A stretch of DNA of 64,000 nucleotides from an uncultured Sulfitobacter sp. (GCA_913060815.1 CAJXSZ010000009.1:59168-123167), one strand, 5' to 3'. Positions 25,415 to 34,835 are shown, numbered from the stretch's first letter. The notes: generated by a model not told the origin, from the sequence alone. A program made the numbers and translations.

Positions 25415-26150
25415 TTGGGCAGCACTTGAGGTAGAACTGGCGGCATGGGAGGCTGCTGACCTGACGCCGAACCTATGGTGGCGCGATGATGATGCGCAAG
25501 AGGTGACGCCTGATCTGGAGCGGCTGCTGGCGTTGTCGGACAGCTACAACGTGCCTGTGCATTTGTCAGTGATCCCTGAGGGGCTATCACCCGATCTGGC
25601 GCCGCGCTTGCGCGATGCAGAGCATGCATTCGTGCTGCAACACGGGCTGCGCCACAAGAACCACGAGCCGAAGGGAAGCCCTGCCTCAGAGGTTGGAAAC
25701 CAACGCGATTTGGCGTTGCAGCAGGCTGACCTGCGCCAAGGGTGGGAGATTCTGCAAGACGCACAGATGCCGCGATTGCTGAACGGGTTTGTGCCTCCAT
25801 GGAACCGCATTGGCGATGTCACGCGCCGTGCGCTGCCCGACTGGGGGTATAGCTTTTTGTCGGCCTATGAAGGGCGCGGCGATGATGCAGATATAGCAGG
25901 CCTGACCCAAATTGACGCGCATCTGGACCCGATCCGCTGGAAGTACGACCGCGTGTTTCGCGGCGAGGACAAGATGCTGGCGATGTTGTTTGAGCATTTG
26001 CAAGACCGCCGCATGAATGCGCCGTCCAAGCCCATCGGCTATGTAACCCATCATCTGCAAACCAGCGCGGCGATCTGGGAGTTCACAGACCAGTTACTCT
26101 CTCGCACTGGTGGCCTATGGCGCAGCGTACCGCAGATGCAGAAAGGATAA
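25407..26150 (+). CDS. Polysaccharide deacetylase-like protein
   Basis: 247 residues. WWRDDDAQEVTPDLERLL near residue 20 resembles the metal-binding Asp-Asp motif of NodB-type deacetylases. QHGLRHKNHEPKG supplies the H-x(3)-H motif, and NGFVPPWNRIG matches the PPW-N substrate motif. No signal peptide is seen, so it is probably cytosolic. Family members remove acetyl groups from glycans or related compounds. The ATG is inside trmD (8 bp overlap), so the two are cotranslated. Confidence 0.75.
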   Translation: MADWAALEVELAAWEAADLTPNLWWRDDDAQEVTPDLERLLALSDSYNVPVHLSVIPEGLSPDLAPRLRDAEHAFVLQHGLRHKNHEPKGSPASEVGNQRDLALQQADLRQGWEILQDAQMPRLLNGFVPPWNRIGDVTRRALPDWGYSFLSAYEGRGDDADIAGLTQIDAHLDPIRWKYDRVFRGEDKMLAMLFEHLQDRRMNAPSKPIGYVTHHLQTSAAIWEFTDQLLSRTGGLWRSVPQMQKG

Positions 26151-26154
26151 TCCC

Positions 26155-27000
26155 ATGGACGTTCGCTTTGCCAAACGTGAGGAACGCGCGCGCGTAGAGG
26201 GTTTCATGCACGCGGCCTTTCCCCGTGCCAAGTGGGGCGCGGAAGGCTGGACCCGTCTGCTGGCCAATCGCTGGGGCGGTGAGCGTGGCGAATTTGCGGT
26301 GACCGCTTGGGACAAGGACACGCTGGTCGGTGTGATGGGCATGAACGACAGCATCCGTCACACCGCACGCGGGCCAAGACGCTACCGCAATCTGACCTCT
26401 TGGTATGTGCTGAAATCGCACCGTGGTATGGGGCTGGGCGAGACGTTGATGCACACAGCCATGGCCGATCCCGAGGTCACCTCGACCAACCTGACCAGCG
26501 CCAAGGCGGCCTTGCCCCTCGTGGACCGTATCGGGTTCAAGGTACTGGATGCACAGCGGTTTGTCTGGCGGCGTGGTGAGGGCGAAAAGCTCCAGCAGAG
26601 CTTTGATCCACTGAAGGAGGCCGCGCTGAACGAGGTCGATACCCAAGTGCTGCGCGATCATGCCGATCTTGGCCTGTCTTATGTCACTGTCGAGACGCCT
26701 GATGGCCCCTGCACCCTCGCTCTTTCAGTCAAACAGAAGGTCGATGAATATGTGACCCATGAGGTCATCTACGTCGGTCAGCCTGATCTATTGGCACAGC
26801 ACGGGCAGGGGATTGCAGATAGCGTCCTGCCCGAAACACCCGCGGTGCTGAGCGTCGACAGCCGCCTTGCACCTCATGCACGTGGCGGTGAAACCCAGCA
26901 GATCGAAGTGCCGCGTTTCTACAAAGGCACCAGCCTGCTGCCTGCCGAGATTGACCACATGTATTCAGAGATCGTTCTGATGGGCATGAAGCTCTACTAA
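26155..27000 (+). CDS. GNAT-family N-acetyltransferase
   Basis: 281 residues, with an N-terminal GNAT domain (about residues 1-150). The acetyl-CoA-binding loop is SHRGMGLGETLM. The C-terminal 130 residues form a second region (SLSYVTVETPDGPC...) without clear motif. Substrate unknown. It follows the deacetylase-like gene by 4 bp, and with the sulfotransferase pair suggests a set of modifying enzymes sitting inside the translation operon. Confidence 0.8.
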   Translation: MDVRFAKREERARVEGFMHAAFPRAKWGAEGWTRLLANRWGGERGEFAVTAWDKDTLVGVMGMNDSIRHTARGPRRYRNLTSWYVLKSHRGMGLGETLMHTAMADPEVTSTNLTSAKAALPLVDRIGFKVLDAQRFVWRRGEGEKLQQSFDPLKEAALNEVDTQVLRDHADLGLSYVTVETPDGPCTLALSVKQKVDEYVTHEVIYVGQPDLLAQHGQGIADSVLPETPAVLSVDSRLAPHARGGETQQIEVPRFYKGTSLLPAEIDHMYSEIVLMGMKLY

Positions 27001-27199
27001 CGCTTGATAACGGGGGCCAACCCGCCTATAGCAGCCAAGTCTGGACCGCAAAGCGATTCCGGACCTGTGTTTTATGCGCAGATCAAGCAAAGACGATGCT
27101 ACCTCCGGTGGGCTGTGCGCAGACCTGATAGACAGACCGAAGCTCTGGGATCACTCGTAAAAACTTCGTGGCATACCACGAGCATCATAGGAGCATCAG

Positions 27200-27574
27200 A
27201 TGAACCTGATTGCAGAAATCGAAGCGGAACATATCGCTGAACTGGGCAAGGAAATTCCTGATTTCCGCGCTGGCGACACGATCCGCGTAGGCTTTCGCGT
27301 AACCGAAGGCACCCGTACCCGCGTACAGAACTATGAAGGTGTTTGCATCTCCCGCAAGCACGGCAAAGGCATCGCCGGCGCATTCACTGTCCGCAAAATC
27401 TCATTCGGCGAAGGTGTCGAGCGCGTATTCCCGCTGCACTCCACCAACATCGACAGCATCACCGTGGTCCGCCGCGGCCGCGTGCGTCGCGCCAAGCTGT
27501 ACTATCTGCGCACACGCCGTGGTAAATCCGCGCGTATCGTTGAGAATGCACACTACAAAGCACCAAAGGCGTAA
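27200..27574 (+). CDS. rplS: 50S ribosomal protein L19
   Basis: 124 residues. [20 protein letters not shown] and [20 protein letters not shown] are typical, ending [20 protein letters not shown]. It sits at the 30S-50S interface. The 199-bp gap before it holds a short inverted repeat (CGTGGCATACCACG, about 27168-27181) just upstream of the ribosome site GGAGC, perhaps a local regulatory hairpin. In most bacteria it directly follows trmD. Confidence 0.97.
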   Translation: MNLIAEIEAEHIAELGKEIPDFRAGDTIRVGFRVTEGTRTRVQNYEGVCISRKHGKGIAGAFTVRKISFGEGVERVFPLHSTNIDSITVVRRGRVRRAKLYYLRTRRGKSARIVENAHYKAPKA

Positions 27575-27579
27575 CCGAG

Positions 27580-27801
27580 ATGAAAACAGATACACATCCC
27601 GAATATCACACGATCAACGTCAAAATGACCGACGGCACGATCGTAGAGATGAAATCAACTTGGGGCAAAGAAGGCGACCAGCTGTCGCTTGATATCGACC
27701 CTTCCGTGCACCCAGCATGGACCGGCACATCAGGTCGCCTGATGGACACCGGTGGCCGCGTATCCAAGTTCAAGAACAAGTACGCAGGTCTTGGCTTCTA
27801 A
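27580..27801 (+). CDS. rpmE: 50S ribosomal protein L31
   Basis: 73 residues. [20 protein letters not shown], then [21 protein letters not shown]. It lacks the CxxC zinc motif, so it is the zinc-independent (C-minus) form found in many alphaproteobacteria. Last gene of the run, 5 bp after rplS. Confidence 0.96.
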   Translation: MKTDTHPEYHTINVKMTDGTIVEMKSTWGKEGDQLSLDIDPSVHPAWTGTSGRLMDTGGRVSKFKNKYAGLGF

Positions 27802-27825
27802 GCCATTTCCATGTGTTGAAGTTAG

Positions 27826-27857
27826 AAGGCGCATCCTCGCGAGAGGGTGCGCCTTTT
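27826..27857 (+). terminator. Rho-independent terminator after rpmE
   Basis: AAGGCGCATCCTC pairs with GAGGGTGCGCCTT around a GCGA tetraloop and is followed by TTTTGC. It closes the rpsP-to-rpmE run. Confidence 0.88.
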
Positions 27858-27872
27858 GCTTAGGAGGGTTCC

Positions 27873-28226
27873 ATGCGCAGTGAAATCATTGGCCTTGAGC
27901 GGCAGGTATGGGAAGCGCTCGTGCAAGGGGACGCCGCAGCAGATCGCGCGCTGCTGCACCCCGACTTTATCGGCGTCTATAGCGACGGTTTCGCGGACCG
28001 TGGCGGGCATACGGGCCAGCTTTCCGATGGACCTACCGTGCGAACCTACGAGCTGAGTGAAATAGAGGTGAAATCGCTCGGGGTTGAACACGCTTTAATC
28101 TGCTATCGCGCTGAATTTCAGCGTGTCAGGCATGATGCTACTGAGGTGATGTACGTCAGCTCGATCTGGCGCAAGGGCCCAGACGGCTGGGCGAATGTCT
28201 TTAGTCAGGACACGGCCGCCGCCTAA
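27873..28226 (+). CDS. NTF2-like / DUF4440 family protein
   Basis: 117 residues. The fold is suggested by the N-terminal helix LERQVWEALVQGDAAADRAL, then LHPDFIGVYSDG and the C-terminal strand VMYVSSIWRKGPDGW. Such cone-shaped proteins include ketosteroid isomerase-like enzymes and ligand binders; the role here is unknown. It converges on the LysR gene with the two stop codons overlapping. Confidence 0.8.
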   Translation: MRSEIIGLERQVWEALVQGDAAADRALLHPDFIGVYSDGFADRGGHTGQLSDGPTVRTYELSEIEVKSLGVEHALICYRAEFQRVRHDATEVMYVSSIWRKGPDGWANVFSQDTAAA

Positions 28227-29071
28227 CCCAAAACCTCCGCTAGCAGCGGATGCGGAAAGTTGCGCGGGGCGGTGATGGCGTAGAAGGTCTCGGTGATCTC
28301 CAGATCAAAGGGGGCGGTGGCCAACATACCCGTCGCAATCTCGTCTGCCAGCACCACGTCAGGAGCAAGAGCGACGCCAGCATCCTCGCGCGCGAGCAGG
28401 CGGACCATCGCCATGTCGTCTGCTTCAGCCACAATGTGGGGCGTGATACCCAGCCGCGCAATCAGGCTATCGAAACCGATACGAATGGCTCCCATTGGCA
28501 GGATTAGCGGCTCGGACCTCAGCAAATCGGCCAGCGTTTCATGCTGCAACCGATGCGGTGCGCCGTGCAGGCCGACCTTCTGGGCCGCAATGCGGTGGGT
28601 GGTGAAATCAGCGGCCTGCGCGCTGGGAGGCGCTTCGGTCGTGAGCACAACATCGAGGCCGAGCGCCTGTAGCGTCTCGAGCAGCTCCGCCCCGCCCGAG
28701 CGCAGGATTACCTCGCAATCACCACGCGCCAGTACGGGGCGCAGGAATTGCATCTGGAAATTGCGCGACAGCGTCGAGAGCGCGCCAATGCGAAACGGCG
28801 CAAGCGTGGTGGTGGTCTGCGCCAATACCGCCTCCAGCTCCGCCCCCGTTGCAAAGATGCGGTCGGCATGATCAAGCGTGATACGCCCCACCTCCGTCAG
28901 CACCAGCTGCCGCCCCACACGGTCAAAGAGGTCTTGGCCCAGCCGCGCCTCCAGCGCTTTGATCTGCGTCGAGAGCGCCGATTGCGACAGGTTAAGCATC
29001 TGCGCCGCGCGCGTGAGGTTCCCCTCATGGGCGACCGCTTGGAAATAACGCAGGTGGTGGTAGTTGAGCAT
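28223..29071 (-). CDS. LysR-family transcriptional regulator (divergent from sbtA-like gene)
   Basis: 282 residues. The helix-turn-helix is GNLTRAAQMLNLSQSALSTQ and the ligand domain spans about residues 90-280. It is divergent from the bicarbonate-type permease with an 83-bp gap containing an inverted repeat (29085-29101) of the T-N11-A type. Regulation of the permease in response to inorganic carbon or a metabolite is likely but inferred. Confidence 0.9.
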   Translation of the reverse strand: MLNYHHLRYFQAVAHEGNLTRAAQMLNLSQSALSTQIKALEARLGQDLFDRVGRQLVLTEVGRITLDHADRIFATGAELEAVLAQTTTTLAPFRIGALSTLSRNFQMQFLRPVLARGDCEVILRSGGAELLETLQALGLDVVLTTEAPPSAQAADFTTHRIAAQKVGLHGAPHRLQHETLADLLRSEPLILPMGAIRIGFDSLIARLGITPHIVAEADDMAMVRLLAREDAGVALAPDVVLADEIATGMLATAPFDLEITETFYAITAPRNFPHPLLAEVLG

Positions 29072-29084
29072 GGCCGCCCCTTTC

Positions 29085-29101
29085 GTTCTTTTTTATAGAA
29101 C
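29085..29101. promoter_or_regulatory. Inverted repeat, candidate LysR operator
   Basis: GTTCT-N7-AGAAC lies in the LysR/permease intergenic space, 14 bp from the LysR start and about 53 bp from the permease start. It fits the LysR-box spacing (T-N11-A) and is AT-rich in the centre. Confidence 0.5.
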
Positions 29102-29154
29102 AAAACCTTACAAAAGATATATTTTATTTCTGGTTATCCAGACGTCATATCCCC

Positions 29155-30282
29155 ATGAACACGCAAATAAAGGATGCGCCCATGGATATGATCTTCGACA
29201 TCGCTGGTACGGTCATTGACCAGCTTCAGAAACCCACACTGGCCTTCCTTTTGGGGGGCATGTTGCTGGCAGCGCTGGGCAGCAAGCTGGCCGTGCCGCA
29301 ACCTGTTTATAAATTCGTGGTGATGGTCCTACTGCTCAAGGTGGGCCTTGGCGCTGGCATTTCGATCCGTCAGGCGGACATAGTCGCCCTCATCGTGCCG
29401 GGGATCGCGGCGGTGCTGACAGGCATCGTCATTGTCCTCATCGGCAGTAACACTTTGGCGCGCTGGAAGGGCGTCTCTAAAGTGGACGGCTACGCCACGG
29501 CGGGCCTGTTCGGGGCTGTCTCTGCCTCGACGCTGGCCGCCGCGATGGCGATGCTGGATGAGGAGGGCATCGCGTACGAAGGCTTCATCGGCGCGCTTTA
29601 TCCCTTCATGGATGTGGCTGCATTGGTCACCGCGATCCTGTTGGCGAAGCTATCGGCAGCAAGGGAGGCCGAGACAGCGCAGGCCACCCTGCCCCAAAAC
29701 GGCGCAGCTGCGATGACGATGGACGGTCTTGCCTCTGGTCTACCAAAGACACCGCGCCCGAGTGATCGTGCGCCAGCGCCTCACGGGCTGGTCGGCACGA
29801 TCCTGACGGACACAGTGCAGAGTGCTGCGATCTCGGCCCTTTTGCTGGGCATTGCCATCGGCGTGCTGGGCCGCCCCGAGACAGTGTTCGAGAGCTTTTA
29901 CGAGCCGCTATTTCGTGGCCTTCTGTCGATCCTGATGCTGGTGATGGGGATGGAGGCATGGGCCCGCCTGTCGGAGCTGCGCAAGGTGGCCCACGCCTAT
30001 GTGCTTTATGGTCTCACGGGTCCGCTGATCCACGGGGCCATCGGCTTTGGCCTTGGGATGGTTGCGCACCACCTCACAGGGTTCTCTGCGGGCGGTGTCG
30101 TGCTGCTGGCCGTCATGGCGGCGTCCAGCTCTGACATCTCAGGCCCGCCTACCATGCGCGGCGCGTTGCCCGAGGCGAATGCGTCGGCCTACGTTGGCGC
30201 CTCAACGGGCCTTGGCACGCCCGTGGCGATCCTCAGCATCCCCGTCTGGATCTGGCTGGCGGGTCTCTTCATCGGGCTCTGA
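29155..30282 (+). CDS. SbtA-type sodium-dependent bicarbonate permease
   Basis: 375 residues, about 10 membrane helices in two inverted halves separated by a polar segment (about residues 168-220). Family features are LLLKVGLGAGISIRQ, LFGAVSASTLAAAMAM and the signature AVMAASSSDISGPPTMRGALPEANAS. SbtA imports HCO3- with Na+ in cyanobacteria; proteobacterial members may serve carboxylation. No SbtB regulator gene is adjacent, only a LysR gene. The ATG at 29155 or the one at 29182 could be the start. Confidence 0.88.
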   Translation: MNTQIKDAPMDMIFDIAGTVIDQLQKPTLAFLLGGMLLAALGSKLAVPQPVYKFVVMVLLLKVGLGAGISIRQADIVALIVPGIAAVLTGIVIVLIGSNTLARWKGVSKVDGYATAGLFGAVSASTLAAAMAMLDEEGIAYEGFIGALYPFMDVAALVTAILLAKLSAAREAETAQATLPQNGAAAMTMDGLASGLPKTPRPSDRAPAPHGLVGTILTDTVQSAAISALLLGIAIGVLGRPETVFESFYEPLFRGLLSILMLVMGMEAWARLSELRKVAHAYVLYGLTGPLIHGAIGFGLGMVAHHLTGFSAGGVVLLAVMAASSSDISGPPTMRGALPEANASAYVGASTGLGTPVAILSIPVWIWLAGLFIGL

Positions 30283-30421
30283 TCCATGTCATATCGTTGC
30301 CCATGCGCCCCAGTGCCTCTGCATGCGTGCGCATGGGCTTTCCAAAGCCTGAAACCGCAAATATAGTGTGCAAAACAACACCCTGCACAAGCGCAGGCAT
30401 GGCACAAAAGGGCATCCGCAC

Positions 30422-31231
30422 ATGGCGCATATTATCGTCGTCGGGAACGAAAAAGGCGGCGCGGGAAAATCGACCGTTTCCATGCACATCGCAACCGCTC
30501 TTGCCCGCATGGGTCATAAGGTCAGCGCCCTTGATCTGGACCTGCGCCAGCGCACGTTTGGGCGCTTTTCCGACAACCGCGCCGCGTTTCTCAAAGACAG
30601 CGGTCTGGACCTGCCCAGCGCACGCAGCCATGAATTGCCCGAGATTGATGCCGCAGACCTGAAGCCGGGTGAGAACGTCTACGACCACCGCCTGTCAGCA
30701 GCTGTGGCCGAGCTTGAGCCGAACAATGATTTCATCCTGATCGATTGCCCCGGCTCGCACACGCGGCTGAGCCAAGTCGCCCACTCGCTTGCCGATACGC
30801 TGGTCACACCGCTTAACGACAGCTTCATCGACTTTGATCTGCTGGCACATACGGACGCATCGGGTGACAAGATCACAGGGCCTTCCGTCTATTCCGAAAT
30901 GGTTTGGAACGCGCGGCAACTGCGTGCAAAGGCGGGACTGCCCCCGATCGACTGGGTAGTGGTGCGCAACCGCATGGGCGCACAGCGCATGGTCAACAAG
31001 GACAAGATGGAGCGCGCAATCCAGAATCTGAGCAAGCGCATCGGCTTTCGCGTGGCGCCCGGATTTAATGAGCGGGTGATCTTCCGCGAGCTGTTTCCAC
31101 GTGGCCTCACGTTGCTGGACCTCAAGGATGTGGGTGTCAAACAGCTCAATATTTCAAACATCGCCGCGCGCCAAGAGCTGCGCGATCTGATCAAGGCGCT
31201 TGAGCTGCCCGGTGTGAACGCGGATTTCTAA
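30422..31231 (+). CDS. mipZ: Division-plane positioning ATPase MipZ
   Basis: 269 residues, deviant ParA-type ATPase. Deviant Walker A KGGAGKST at 11-18, LDLDLRQRTFGRF switch region, DCPGSHTRL Walker B part. The protein interacts with ParB at the poles and inhibits FtsZ, so division is placed at mid-cell; it occurs in alphaproteobacteria without MinCD. The start at 30422 gives MAHIIVVGNEKGG; the frame is open further upstream. Confidence 0.95.
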   Translation: MAHIIVVGNEKGGAGKSTVSMHIATALARMGHKVSALDLDLRQRTFGRFSDNRAAFLKDSGLDLPSARSHELPEIDAADLKPGENVYDHRLSAAVAELEPNNDFILIDCPGSHTRLSQVAHSLADTLVTPLNDSFIDFDLLAHTDASGDKITGPSVYSEMVWNARQLRAKAGLPPIDWVVVRNRMGAQRMVNKDKMERAIQNLSKRIGFRVAPGFNERVIFRELFPRGLTLLDLKDVGVKQLNISNIAARQELRDLIKALELPGVNADF

Positions 31232-31522
31232 GCGCGTGTCCGTCCCCGCGGGACGACGAGGTAGAGAGACGCAGCGCGCCGAGCACGACAGCCCGAAACG
31301 CCCCGTCCCCAACACGGCGCGAAATGGTATGAGCTTTGAATCACCAGAAGGCCACGCGCAATTGTGACGCCCGATATAAGCTGCCGCCAAAACAAATGCC
31401 AGCGCATCTCCCTCGATCAGCCGCACAAGCAAGCTATCTGTGACAACGAAGGGCATGCCTCTCTTGTCAGGGGCCAGATGATATGCCGAACAGGTGAAAG
31501 CGAGCAGAACAATGGATGACAT
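31154..31522 (-). CDS. Possible secreted hypothetical protein overlapping mipZ end
   Basis: 122 residues if the start is ATG 31522. A hydrophobic N-terminus (MSSIVLLAFTCSAYHLA) is followed by a plausible mature part, GMPFVVTDSLLVRLIEGDAL and AAYIGRHNCAW, with three or more Cys. GGGGG lies upstream of the ATG. The composition is not that of an antisense shadow in the region 31232-31511, where no other gene fits. The last 26 codons lie antisense to mipZ, so the true end may have been extended by a lost stop or frameshift. Overlaps the divergent amidohydrolase start by 11 bp. Confidence 0.4.
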   Translation of the reverse strand: MSSIVLLAFTCSAYHLAPDKRGMPFVVTDSLLVRLIEGDALAFVLAAAYIGRHNCAWPSGDSKLIPFRAVLGTGRFGLSCSARCVSLPRRPAGTDTRLEIRVHTGQLKRLDQIAQLLARGDV

Positions 31523-32693
31523 TTTGATCCCCCGCAGCCTTCTACGGGCAGCCGATAGTTTCGGCGGAGAGCGCATAGGCGATCTGCAACGTGGGCAGCC
31601 CGTCATTCACGGCGACAGACTTGTAGGACTTCGCGCAGACGCGCCATCGCAACAGGCAAAGATGGTGGTGCCCGCACTGACCGACCCGCACTGCCACCTC
31701 GACAAATGCCACACCATCGGGCGGCTGGGAGCGGTCGCAGGTGATCTACACACCGCGATCGCAGCTCAGGTGCGCGATAAAAAGCATTGGACAGCAGAAG
31801 ACGTCCGCACCCGTGCCCTGCGCGGTCTGACAGAAGCGCAAAATGCAGGTGTCGGCGCGCTGCGCAGTCATGTGGATTGGGGCGACGGGTCCGAGCGGCC
31901 TTTGGCATGGGATGTTCTACGTGAGATCGCGCAGGAGGCAGAAGATTTCACCCTACAGCTTAGCCCGCTCACAGGAATCGACCGAATGGCGGATATGGCC
32001 TTTACCGATGCACTGGCGCAGGCAGCAGCGCAGGCGGACGGCGCGCTTGGCGCATTTGTCCAGAACCACGAGGGGATGCAGCAAGGAATCAACGCGATGT
32101 TTGCGGCGGCACAAACCTTCGGCTTACCGCTTGATTTTCATGTCGATGAGGGGTTGGGCGACTACAACGGGTTGGAGATGATCGCCGATGCCGCCCTCGC
32201 AGCGCGGTTCGAGCATCCTATCCTGTGCGGCCATGCGTGCAGTCTGATGGACCGTGACCCCGATTCTGTGAAACGCATCGCTGACAAACTGGCGCGTGCA
32301 GGGATTGCCGTCTGTGCCCTACCGACAACCAACCTGTATCTACAAGACAGGCAGGAGGGTACGCCCGACCGTCGCGGGCTTACACGGCTGCGCGAATTGC
32401 GGGCGGCGGGTGTCTCTGTGTTGACCGGCTCTGACAATGTTGCGGATGCGTTTTGTCCGCTGGGTCAGTTTGATCCGATGGCCGCGCTTCACCTCACCGC
32501 GCTTGCCGCGCATCTTGATCCACCGATGGCGCAATGGCTGCCGATGATCACAACAGATGCGCGCCGCGCAATGGGGCTACCTGCAATGCACGTCGAAGAT
32601 ACGCCATTGGCCGACCTGCGGATGAATGATGCTACAGACTGTGAATCATTAGTCGCACAGCGTCACCCCCTGCACAGAGCCGACTTTTCATAA
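31512..32693 (+). CDS. Cytosine deaminase-like amidohydrolase
   Basis: 393 residues, TIM-barrel metal-dependent hydrolase. HCHLDKCHT (His60, His62) supplies the first metal ligands; HVDEGLGDYN has the catalytic-type His and Glu; HACSLMD and SDNVADAFCPLG are the later motifs of the CodA group. It may deaminate cytosine, isoguanine or a related base, and the substrate needs testing. GTG 31494 is another possible start. It stands alone, without pyrimidine genes nearby. Confidence 0.82.
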   Translation: MDDILIPRSLLRAADSFGGERIGDLQRGQPVIHGDRLVGLRADAPSQQAKMVVPALTDPHCHLDKCHTIGRLGAVAGDLHTAIAAQVRDKKHWTAEDVRTRALRGLTEAQNAGVGALRSHVDWGDGSERPLAWDVLREIAQEAEDFTLQLSPLTGIDRMADMAFTDALAQAAAQADGALGAFVQNHEGMQQGINAMFAAAQTFGLPLDFHVDEGLGDYNGLEMIADAALAARFEHPILCGHACSLMDRDPDSVKRIADKLARAGIAVCALPTTNLYLQDRQEGTPDRRGLTRLRELRAAGVSVLTGSDNVADAFCPLGQFDPMAALHLTALAAHLDPPMAQWLPMITTDARRAMGLPAMHVEDTPLADLRMNDATDCESLVAQRHPLHRADFS

Positions 32694-33133
32694 GAATCGC
32701 TCCTTAGAGCGTAGCCGATCTCTGCTATCGATGCGTTTGGACGTACCATTTATGACAATCGGCTACTTTTTAGGGTGAAATCGACAAACGTCGCCAATAA
32801 GCACTATTTCCCCTTCTCTTCTGTTCGCGACACATTCAGGGTGCAGAACGGAGCACACAGCATGTTCTGGCGTCCAAAACAGACCGCTACCGCGGGCTCA
32901 TGGCGCTCATCGCAGGTTCGGATGCGTAGGCCCCTGCGGCCTTTGCCCTCATGGGGTTGACGGGAGCGGAATATGCACGGATCATCTATCCACAGCACCA
33001 GCATGGCATTTTTCCAAAGAGCCGCTGGTGCCAAAAGCAGGGTTAAACTGCGATCACCGAACCCGCAAAAGCGGGTCTTACGTGGCAGCTCCGCCTCTGG
33101 CGGGTCGCCATTTGTACAACAGAGAGGAAGACT
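32694..33133. other. 440-bp gene-free stretch before the peptide-binding protein
   Basis: No convincing gene. It holds a perfect hairpin ACCCGC-AAAA-GCGGGT at 33061-33076 and a GC-rich imperfect repeat after it (GGCAGCTCC...GGCGGGTCGCC), close to the SBP start, perhaps part of an mRNA leader. One plus-strand frame broken by a TAG (GSDA stop APAAFALMGLTGAEY, about 32880-33045) looks protein-like and may be a remnant, but I cannot name it. Confidence 0.4.
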
Positions 33134-34807
33134 ATGACATTCACGACACGCACGGGTAAGCCGCTGCCGCAGGCCATCATGGAGCATGCAGAGCTAGCGA
33201 AAGCCGACCCTGTAAACCGCCGCGAATTTCTGTCGATGGCCACCGCATTCGGTGCGACCACGGCAACCGCCTACGCTATGATCGGCATGCCAGCTCCCGC
33301 CCACGCGGACGGCCACGGTGACAAGAAAATGGGCGGCACAGTCCGCTTTCAGATGGAAGTCCGCGCCCTCAAAGACCCGCGCACATATGACTGGTCCCAA
33401 ATCGCGAACTTCTCGCGCGGCTGGCTTGAGTATCTGGCGATCTGGGAGAACGACGGCTCCTTCACACCTGCCCTGCTCGAGAGCTGGGAAATCAACGACG
33501 ACGCGACCGAGTACACGCTGAACGTCCGCAAAGGCGTCAAGTGGAACAACGGCGACGATTTCACAGCAGACGATGTTGCGCGCAACATCATTGGCTGGTG
33601 TGACAAGTCGCTGGAAGGTAACTCAATGGCGGGCCGTTTTGCCACGCTGGTAGATGCCACAACCGAAAAAGCCATTGAGGGCGCGGTTGAAGTTGTCGAC
33701 AGCCACACCGTCAAGCTGAACCTTCCAGCACCCGACATTACGTTGATCGCGGGCATGGCAGACTATCCTGCCGCCATCGTGCACAGCTCGTTTAACGCGG
33801 AAGAAATGACCTCCAACCCGATCGGTACAGGACCCTACCTGCCAGAATCGCTCGAAGTGGGCGTGAAAAGCGTGCTGGTCAAGAACCCTGACCACACATG
33901 GTGGGGCACAGACGTTGTGGGCGGACCCTACATCGACCGTCTGGAATACATCGACTACGGTACAGACCCGTCTGCGTGGATCGCAGCGGCCGAAGCCGAA
34001 GAGGTTGACGGCTTCTACTCTATGGAAGGTGAATTCATCGACATTATGAGCAGCCTTGACGGCTGGGTAGAGCACTCCATCGCCACAGCGGCGACTATTG
34101 TGATCCGTCCCAACCAGCTGGCTGAAGTCGATGGCAAAAAGCCATATGAGGACAAGCGCGTGCGTCAGGCCCTCGCGATGGCCGTAGACAATAACGTCCT
34201 GCTCGAACTTGGCTATGCAGGCAAGGGTATCACTGCCGACAACCACCACGTTGGCCCGATGCACCCCGAGTTTGCAGAAATCCCACCGCGCAAAGTGGAC
34301 CCCGCAGCCGCAAAAGCGCTGATGGAAGAAGCTGGCATGGGTGATTACGAGCACGAGCTGCTTTCAATCGACGATGCATGGCGCAAGGACACCACTGATG
34401 CGGTAGCGGCACAGCTGCGTGACGCTGGTATCAATGTGAAGCGTACAATCCTGCCCGGCTCCACGTTCTGGAACGATTGGGTGAAATATCCCTTCTCCTC
34501 CACAAACTGGAATGCGCGCCCGCTTGGCGTACAAATCTGGGCACTTGCCTATCGCTCTGGCGAAGCATGGAATGAGGCCGGTTTCTCCAACGAGGAGTTC
34601 GACTCCATCCTGACCGAAGCGCTTGCGACACCTGACGTTGAAAAGCGTCGCGCGTTGATGGCGAAGGGCCAGATGCTGATGCAGGAAGAAGGCGTGACGA
34701 TCCAGCCGTACTGGCGTTCGCTCTATAACCACACAAAAGAAGGCCTGAAAGGCGCCGAGCACCACATCGGGTTCGAATACCACCCTGCACGGATGGCGTG
34801 GACCTGA
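33134..34807 (+). CDS. Peptide-type ABC transporter substrate-binding protein (SBP_bac_5), Tat-exported
   Basis: 557 residues. The N-terminus has a Tat-like motif NRREFLSM (Arg29-Arg30) then a hydrophobic stretch ending PAPAHADG, so export in folded form is expected. The mature protein has SBP family 5 features: [52 protein letters not shown]. Family 5 proteins bind peptides, opines, glycosides or nickel. No permease or ATPase gene is adjacent, so it is an orphan here. RBS GGAAG precedes the ATG. Confidence 0.9.
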   Translation: MTFTTRTGKPLPQAIMEHAELAKADPVNRREFLSMATAFGATTATAYAMIGMPAPAHADGHGDKKMGGTVRFQMEVRALKDPRTYDWSQIANFSRGWLEYLAIWENDGSFTPALLESWEINDDATEYTLNVRKGVKWNNGDDFTADDVARNIIGWCDKSLEGNSMAGRFATLVDATTEKAIEGAVEVVDSHTVKLNLPAPDITLIAGMADYPAAIVHSSFNAEEMTSNPIGTGPYLPESLEVGVKSVLVKNPDHTWWGTDVVGGPYIDRLEYIDYGTDPSAWIAAAEAEEVDGFYSMEGEFIDIMSSLDGWVEHSIATAATIVIRPNQLAEVDGKKPYEDKRVRQALAMAVDNNVLLELGYAGKGITADNHHVGPMHPEFAEIPPRKVDPAAAKALMEEAGMGDYEHELLSIDDAWRKDTTDAVAAQLRDAGINVKRTILPGSTFWNDWVKYPFSSTNWNARPLGVQIWALAYRSGEAWNEAGFSNEEFDSILTEALATPDVEKRRALMAKGQMLMQEEGVTIQPYWRSLYNHTKEGLKGAEHHIGFEYHPARMAWT

Positions 34808-34835
34808 TCACGACCACTTGAAGGCACGAAACAGG

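Noticed and set aside
27168..27181. Short hairpin before rplS as an L19 autoregulatory leader
   Set aside because: Only 5-6 bp stem; known L19 leaders are described in other phyla, so no claim is made.
32880..33045. Protein-like fragment with an internal TAG in the leader of the binding-protein gene
   Set aside because: Too short and not assignable; may be chance. It is mentioned in the gene-free stretch only.
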